In this document: piece by piece, positions 16,647 to 21,133 of the stretch
Layout of the letters: each line of letters starts with the position of its first letter
Numbering within the stretch: the stretch's first letter is position 1
From: Gemmatimonadota bacterium
GTDB taxonomy: Bacteria; Latescibacterota; UBA2968; UBA8231
Length of the DNA: 21,133 nucleotides
NCBI GenBank assembly: GCA_026706165.1
Contig: JAPOZF010000256.1
Location: forward strand, 1 to 21,133
Direction of reading: 5' to 3'
Position numbers and translations under genes: made by a program
Notes under the pieces: model-generated
What the model was told of the DNA's origin: nothing
The model's input: only the letters and a program-made list of their open reading frames with translations
Databases searched by the model: none

Positions 16647-16805
16647 TTTTCGACTCGACTCCTGAAAAACGAAGTCACAATATAACCCAATCACCGGCGG
16701 GTGGCCATCGGCCTTCCGCGTCGATTTTCTTGAAGCCTGACAGTCTCAGGCGCTTATTTTCCTTACCCAGTTTCGCGCAGGTCCGCCTTCGAGAGCGAGC
16801 CCTTC
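16647..16805. promoter_or_regulatory. Divergent intergenic region, probable promoters for both directions
   Basis: The only head-to-head gap in the window and locally AT-richer than its surroundings. On the - strand TATATT (complement of 16679-16684) could be a -10 box for the PtsN-like gene, without a recognisable -35. On the + strand TTGAAG (16730-16735) and TATTTT (16755-16760) are separated by 19 bases, a weak match at best. Promoters for both transcripts must lie here or inside flanking genes, but no single box is convincing. Confidence 0.35.
16735..16751 (+). terminator. Small hairpin followed by T-rich stretch (uncertain)
   Basis: GCCTGA (16735-16740) and TCAGGC (16746-16751) form a 6-bp stem with a 5-nt loop, followed by GCTTATTTT. 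It resembles a weak terminator or attenuator read on the + strand, in the presumed leader of the first glycosyltransferase gene. No + strand gene ends just upstream, and the T-tract is interrupted. Confidence 0.2.
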
Positions 16806-18191
16806 ATGAGCGATCGGCAGGAGAGAGTTTCGGGCCCGAGAACCGCTCTTTTCGTCGCCTACCACTACCCGCCGATCAGGTCGGGGGGAGTTGAACGCAC
16901 CCTCAAGTTCACCCGATACCTGCGGGAGTTCGGGTACCGGCCGGTTGTGTTGACCACGACTGCTTTCGGCCGCCCCCCAGAGGAAGACGGTGCGCTGCGA
17001 GCCTGGGAGCCGCTCCAGACCTACCGGTTTCTTTTCAACCGCGGCTCCGGGGGCCAACCACCGCCCCCGACGGCGAGGACCCGATCCCCCCTGGCAGGCC
17101 CCATCAGGCTGCTGGGGCGCCGGCTTCTGGTTCCCGACGCCCAGATCACCTGGGCCCCGGCCGCCGCCCTCAAGGCGCTCCGCTATCTGCGCCGGCACCC
17201 GGTCGACCTGATCTGCACGACCTCGCCGCCAGCGAGCGCCCACCTGGTCGGTCTGTTTCTTCAACGCCGGACCGGCCTGCCCTGGGTAGCCGATTTCCGG
17301 GACAGCTGGATATACGATCCCCTCGACCCGGGACTTGAAGAATGGCGGTTCCGCCGCGAGATCGAGCGCCGTCTCGAGGAACGGGTCGTCAGCGCCGCCG
17401 ACGCGGTGATCGCAACCACCGAGATCAGCGCCGGGTATTTCGGCACGGCGTATCCGGACAGTGGAAAGAAGATCGAGGTGATCACCAACGGTTTCGATCC
17501 CCGGGACACGGAAGCGGACAAGGCCTGTCCGGAAGGGCCGCCGCCGGGGAGCGCCGGGGGCGCCGACGGCCCCCCGGATCCGCGGCCGGGGACGCCCGAC
17601 GAAAGGCGGCCCGGCCCGATGAGCCTTCTCCACACGGGCAGTTTTTCAGCGAGCCATCCCCAGCGGTCGCCGCGGACGCTGTTCGCCGCCCTGGAGTCGC
17701 TTCTGCAGGAAGACCCTGGATGGCGCGGGCGCATCCGGCTCGAGCTGGCCGGCAGCCTGAACGCCTCGGAGCAGGAAGCCGCGGCGCCGCTGCTGCGCAG
17801 CGGAATGGTGGCGATTCACGGCGAGGTGGACCGGAAGTCGGCCCTCGACCTTCAGCGCCGGGCCGACGTCCTCCTGCTCGTCGATCACGCGCGACCGTGG
17901 CCGTCATCGAACATTCCCGGCAAGTTCTTCGAGTACGCGGCGACGGGACGCCCCATTCTCGCCCTGTGCGGGGAGGGGATGGTAGCGCGCATGATGGCCA
18001 GACTCCAGGCCGGTGTCTGCGTTCCCCCCGACGACGAAATGGAAATCCGCAGCGCCCTGGTGCGGCTCTACCGGGAGTGCAGCGAGGGTGGAGTGCGCGG
18101 CGCCGACCCCGAGTCCCTCCGGCCTTTTCACAGACGCGAGCTTACGCGACAGCTCGCCGCCTGTTTCGACCGCGTCGTCCGCGTCCGTTGA
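16806..18191 (+). CDS. Glycosyltransferase family 4 (GT-B fold)
   Basis: 461-residue GT4-like transferase. The N-terminal domain starts with FVAYHYPPIRSGGVER (16-31), the loop that typically faces the donor and acceptor, and includes FRDSW (164-168), often seen in this subgroup. The C-terminal donor domain has LLHTGSFS (274-281), ELAGSL and the diagnostic NIPGKFFEYAATGRPILAL (369-387), with Lys373 and Glu376 in the nucleotide-sugar site. Residues about 236-271 are a Pro/Gly/Asp-rich insertion between the two Rossmann domains, probably a flexible linker. It is the first gene of a glycan cluster; donor and acceptor cannot be told from sequence. The SD is weak; ATG 16806 gives the expected N-terminus. 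Confidence 0.9.
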   Translation: MSDRQERVSGPRTALFVAYHYPPIRSGGVERTLKFTRYLREFGYRPVVLTTTAFGRPPEEDGALRAWEPLQTYRFLFNRGSGGQPPPPTARTRSPLAGPIRLLGRRLLVPDAQITWAPAAALKALRYLRRHPVDLICTTSPPASAHLVGLFLQRRTGLPWVADFRDSWIYDPLDPGLEEWRFRREIERRLEERVVSAADAVIATTEISAGYFGTAYPDSGKKIEVITNGFDPRDTEADKACPEGPPPGSAGGADGPPDPRPGTPDERRPGPMSLLHTGSFSASHPQRSPRTLFAALESLLQEDPGWRGRIRLELAGSLNASEQEAAAPLLRSGMVAIHGEVDRKSALDLQRRADVLLLVDHARPWPSSNIPGKFFEYAATGRPILALCGEGMVARMMARLQAGVCVPPDDEMEIRSALVRLYRECSEGGVRGADPESLRPFHRRELTRQLAACFDRVVRVR

Positions 18192-18210
18192 GCGCCCCGG
18201 AAAGCCTTCG

Positions 18211-19497
18211 GTGTCTGAAAAAAACAACCGCTCCCTGACCCCTCGCGGTTGGGGAATCGCGCTGTTTGCCCTGGCCGCGGCCATGCGGTTGGGATACGCC
18301 TCCCTGGGGGTCGAAGTGTCCCCGCAGGACACCCCCGACTACGACGAGATCGCCGCCAACCTGCTGGCCGGGGAGGGCTTCGTCGCTCGCGAAAACTGGT
18401 TCGGCTACGACATGAGATCGTGGAGGGCCCCGCTGTACCCCGGCTTCCTGGCGGCGGTTTACGGACTGTTCGGGTCGTCCCACGTCCCCGTCAAGATCGC
18501 CCAGTCCCTGCTCGGGGCGGCCACCGCGGTATTGGTGTACGGGATCGCCAGGGCGATCCGGCCGCAGGCGGCGCTCCTTGCGGGAGTGGCGGCTTCTCTC
18601 TACCTGCCGCTGGTGGCGGGCGCCAGCGAGGTCATGACGGAGACACTGTTCACGTTCCTGCTTGTTTTGGCCCTCTACCTGTCGATCTCCACCCGTCCAA
18701 CCCCCCGGGACGGCGGCCCCCGGCTGATGACCGTCGGCGTCGCCGTCGGCCTGGCGGCCCTGACCAGACCGGTGGGCCTTCTGCTCTGGCCGGTGGAAAT
18801 GCTGCACTCGCAGCTGGCCGGCACGGGCCGCTTGCGCAGGTGCCTGTGGATTTCCCTCGGCGTAGTCGCCACCGTGGCTCCCTGGACGGCGCGCAACTTC
18901 CAGGTGCACTCCGCCTTCGTGCCGATATCGACGCACGGCGGCTTCGTGTTCGCCCGCAGCAACGGACCGAGTCCTGACTGGAGGCAGGCGGACGGCTGGG
19001 GGATCGAGAAGCGCACCTTCGAGCGCATTCCGGGCGAGGTCGAGCGCGACCGCTACTGGCTCGCACAGGGAATGCAGCGCGTTTCCGGGGACCCGGCCCT
19101 CTACCTGCGCTGGGTGGGTGAGCGCTTCCTGCGGTTCTGGTACTTTTTCCAGCCCGGTTACAACTTCTCCTACATGGTGGTCCTGCCGCTTTTCGCCGCT
19201 GGTTTTCTCCTGGTCTGGAGACGCCACGGGTTCGATCTGCTGGCCGCGGTCATCGCCGCCTTCGTCTTCATCTTCTCGACTCTCCTGTACGGCTCGGCGC
19301 GTTTCCGCCTGCCCCTGGAACCGTTGTTCATCCTGTTCGCCGCCGCCTTTACCCAGTACGCATGGCACCGCTGGGGAGCCGGGCGCACCTCGGCCCTTGT
19401 GGGAGGACTGATTTCCGCCAACGGTCTCGTCTGGCTGTACGAAGAACGGGCACGCGCGGCGCTGCTCGCTCTCCTGGAAACCGGAGGGCTCAAGTGA
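18211..19497 (+). CDS. GT39/ArnT-like membrane glycosyltransferase
   Basis: 428-residue polytopic membrane protein of the PMT/ArnT (GT-C) superfamily. The first luminal/periplasmic loop has the acidic motif SPQDTPDYDEIAANLLAGEGF (begins at 37) and RAPLYPGFLAAVYGLF (72-87), both typical. About nine to eleven hydrophobic spans follow, with a periplasmic C-terminal part containing FLRFWYFFQPG and GSARFRLPLEPLF. Enzymes of this type use polyprenyl-phosphate sugars. I chose GTG 18211 with GGAAAG six bases upstream, 19 nt after the GT4 gene; the frame is open back to 18013, but that part is a shadow of GT4. Its A7 run at codons 3-5 is not a concern for the frame. Acts at the inner membrane on lipid-linked donors (inference). 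Confidence 0.88.
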   Translation: MSEKNNRSLTPRGWGIALFALAAAMRLGYASLGVEVSPQDTPDYDEIAANLLAGEGFVARENWFGYDMRSWRAPLYPGFLAAVYGLFGSSHVPVKIAQSLLGAATAVLVYGIARAIRPQAALLAGVAASLYLPLVAGASEVMTETLFTFLLVLALYLSISTRPTPRDGGPRLMTVGVAVGLAALTRPVGLLLWPVEMLHSQLAGTGRLRRCLWISLGVVATVAPWTARNFQVHSAFVPISTHGGFVFARSNGPSPDWRQADGWGIEKRTFERIPGEVERDRYWLAQGMQRVSGDPALYLRWVGERFLRFWYFFQPGYNFSYMVVLPLFAAGFLLVWRRHGFDLLAAVIAAFVFIFSTLLYGSARFRLPLEPLFILFAAAFTQYAWHRWGAGRTSALVGGLISANGLVWLYEERARAALLALLETGGLK

Positions 19498-20480
19498 CAG
19501 GCGCGGGGGAAGTTTCCCTGTCCATCTGCATCGTCAGCTGGAACACGCGCGACCTTCTCGAAGCCTGCCTGCGTTCCGTGTACGCCGACCCCGACAGCGC
19601 CGGCTGGCAGGTGCTGGTGGTCGACAACGCCTCGAGCGACGGGAGCGCCGACATGGTCGCCGACCGGTTCCCCCGGGCCGAGCTGATTCGCAGCCCGCGG
19701 AATCTCGGCTTCAGCCGCGGCAACAACCTCGCCCTCGCACGCGCCACCGGCCGCTGCCTCCTGTTGCTCAACTCCGACACCGCGGTCGACCCCGGCGCCC
19801 TCGGCCGACTGGTCGATTACCTGGACTCCGATCCGGATGCAGGGGCCGTCGGTCCCCGGCTCGTCTACCCCGACGGATCGCTGCAATTGTCCTGCGGAAG
19901 ACCTCCGGGCCTGCACTCGGAAATCGTCCATAAGCTGTTATTGCACAGAATCTTCCCCTATTTTAGATTGGGCCGCTGGCACCATGGTGAGCGGCGCTGC
20001 GTCGGATGGGTAACGGGGGCCTGCCTGATGGTTCGCAGTGAGGCTGCCGCGGAAACCGGATCTCTCGATCCCAACATTTTCATGTGCTTCGAGGATCTCG
20101 ACTGGTGCATGCGTCTCCGAAAAAAAGGCTGGTCGGTGGTTTACCTTCCGTCGAGCTGCGTCGTCCACCACGACGGCCAGAGCATCCGCAAAAACCTCGG
20201 CGAGATGCTGGTCGTCAGTCAGCAAAGCCTCTTCTACCTGTTCGAAAAACACTTCGGAAAGGGCCGCCTGCACGCGCTGAGGCTTCTCACTGTTATCGAG
20301 ATGCTGTTGCGGTCCGCCTTGTGGATCCTTCCCGCCCTGCTGCCTTCCCGCCGCAGGAACGAGGGCCGGCAGCGCCTTCGGGCGTACCGGAGAATCCTGC
20401 GGCGCACGGTGACGGACCGATCCTACTGGGCGCCGCTGTCAAGGGGGGCGCCGGAATCGACTGAGAGGACGGTCAGATGA
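19494..20480 (+). CDS. Glycosyltransferase family 2 (WbbL-like)
   Basis: 328-residue GT-A transferase of the rhamnosyltransferase/WbbL-like GT2 group. Nucleotide-binding start SLSICIVSWNTRDLLEACL (8-26), VVDNASSDGSADM (42-54), NLGFSRGNNLAL (70-81), the metal-binding LNSDT (92-96) and the catalytic-base region FMCFEDLDWCMRLRKKGW (196-213) are in canonical order. A hydrophobic stretch at about 264-284 may contact the membrane. The GTG start overlaps the previous stop (GTGA) and follows GGAGGG (19483-19488); the ATGA at its end starts the next gene. Coupled translation suggests the three sugar-related genes act in one pathway. Sugar specificity is unknown. Confidence 0.92.
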   Translation: MTGAGEVSLSICIVSWNTRDLLEACLRSVYADPDSAGWQVLVVDNASSDGSADMVADRFPRAELIRSPRNLGFSRGNNLALARATGRCLLLLNSDTAVDPGALGRLVDYLDSDPDAGAVGPRLVYPDGSLQLSCGRPPGLHSEIVHKLLLHRIFPYFRLGRWHHGERRCVGWVTGACLMVRSEAAAETGSLDPNIFMCFEDLDWCMRLRKKGWSVVYLPSSCVVHHDGQSIRKNLGEMLVVSQQSLFYLFEKHFGKGRLHALRLLTVIEMLLRSALWILPALLPSRRRNEGRQRLRAYRRILRRTVTDRSYWAPLSRGAPESTERTVR

Positions 20481-21133
20481 CCGAATCCCAAGCTTCCGAA
20501 GCGGTGTCCGGGGAACGCCTGCGGTTGTTCAAGCCGGCATTCGGTGAGGAAGAATGCCGCGCCGTAACCGAGGTCCTTGCCGGCGGCTGGATCGGACGCG
20601 GTCCCAGAACCCTCGCCTTCGAGGAGCGGTTTGCCGGCTACCTCGGCGTCCGCCACGCCGTATCCCTCAACTCCGCGACCGCAGCCCTGCACCTGGCCAT
20701 GATCGCCGCCGAGGTCGACGGCCAGGAGGTGTTGACCAGCTCGATGACCTTCGTCTCGGCGACCCAGGCGATCGTCCACGCCGGAGGGCGGCCGGTCTTC
20801 TGCGACATCGACCCCGACACCCTCAACGTCACCGCCGACGAGTTGCGCAAGAAGATCACCCCGACCACGCGGGCGATAATGGTCGTCCACTACGGAGGAC
20901 ACGCCTGCGACATGGACCCGATCCTCGCGCTTGCCGGCGAGCACGGCCTCACCGTTGTCGAGGACACCGCCCACGGGTGCGGAGGCCGCTACAAGGGGCG
21001 CATGCTCGGCGCTCTCGGGGACATCGGCTGTTTCAGCTTTCAGGCTACGAAAAACCTGACCACCGGCGACGGCGGCATGCTCGTGACCGACGACGACGCG
21101 ATTGCCGACCGGGTCCGCAAGCTGCGCTGGGCG
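20477..21133 (+). CDS. DegT/DnrJ/EryC1/StrS-family aminotransferase, 3' end outside the window
   Basis: PLP-dependent sugar aminotransferase (or related dehydratase) fragment: 219 codons to the window edge, roughly the first 55-60% of a protein that is usually about 360-400 residues. The start ATG overlaps the GT2 stop (ATGA). Visible motifs are LNSATAALHLAM (64-75), TSSMTFVSATQAI (87-99), GRPVFCDIDPDTLNV, VVEDTAHGCGG with Asp163 (pyridine-nitrogen partner) and FSFQATKNLTTGDGGML with the Schiff-base Lys192. It typically converts a nucleotide-linked keto sugar to an amino sugar, which fits the surrounding glycosyltransferases. The exact substrate cannot be inferred. Confidence 0.93.
   Translation, partial: MTESQASEAVSGERLRLFKPAFGEEECRAVTEVLAGGWIGRGPRTLAFEERFAGYLGVRHAVSLNSATAALHLAMIAAEVDGQEVLTSSMTFVSATQAIVHAGGRPVFCDIDPDTLNVTADELRKKITPTTRAIMVVHYGGHACDMDPILALAGEHGLTVVEDTAHGCGGRYKGRMLGALGDIGCFSFQATKNLTTGDGGMLVTDDDAIADRVRKLRWA

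Noticed and set aside
20120..20126. A_AAA_AAA heptamer in the GT2 gene
   Set aside because: No SD-like element upstream, and the -1 frame ends at 20280 without reaching another gene, so no useful product is predicted.

Overview
The window is a GC-rich, densely packed bacterial chromosome segment with no mobile elements, tRNAs, rRNAs or CRISPR arrays that I can see. The gene set suggests a Gram-negative-type envelope: ArnT/PMT-like membrane glycosyltransferase, BatA-type vWA membrane protein, PtsN-type IIA protein. The gene order does not match any model organism I recognise. An uncultured deltaproteobacterial, Acidobacteriota-like or FCB-like lineage is possible, but the sequence alone does not decide it.

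Positions 2-14001 (+ strand) form one long, tightly coupled gene cluster for aromatic amino acids. It starts inside trpE and continues trpG, trpD, trpC, trpS, an AroQ-type chorismate mutase, tyrA with an ACT domain, an EPSP-synthase-like gene, a 46-residue membrane microprotein, aroE, argS, aroK, aroB, rimO and a DUF971 protein. Several junctions are 4-nt stop/start overlaps (ATGA, TTGA, GTGA). Together the genes cover 3-dehydroquinate formation (AroB), the shikimate steps (AroE, AroK), prephenate formation (chorismate mutase), the tyrosine branch (TyrA) and the first tryptophan steps (TrpE/G/D/C), plus charging of Trp and Arg tRNAs. DAHP synthase, dehydroquinate dehydratase, chorismate synthase, prephenate dehydratase, trpF, trpB and trpA are not in the window.

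Positions 13968-16646 (- strand) hold two genes transcribed towards the aromatic cluster: a PTS IIA (PtsN-like) protein followed by a 704-residue BatA-like vWA membrane protein. The 3' end of the latter overlaps the 3' end of the DUF971 gene. Positions 16647-16805 are the only divergent intergenic region. From 16806 to the end (+ strand) lies a polysaccharide or glycoconjugate cluster: a GT4-type glycosyltransferase, a GT39/ArnT-like membrane glycosyltransferase, a GT2 glycosyltransferase and a DegT/DnrJ aminotransferase cut by the window end.

Most notable points: (1) the AroA-family protein sits where EPSP synthase is expected but has lost nearly all known substrate-binding residues, so it looks like a pseudoenzyme, and it is followed directly by an unannotated membrane microprotein; (2) aroK contains an A_AAA_AAA slippery heptamer with an SD-like element upstream and an open -1 frame running into aroB; (3) the two largest gaps in the cluster (trpD-trpC and argS-aroK) are each bridged by a small ORF with operon-style overlaps and also contain inverted repeats; (4) the ArgRS has an unusual HIGH motif.
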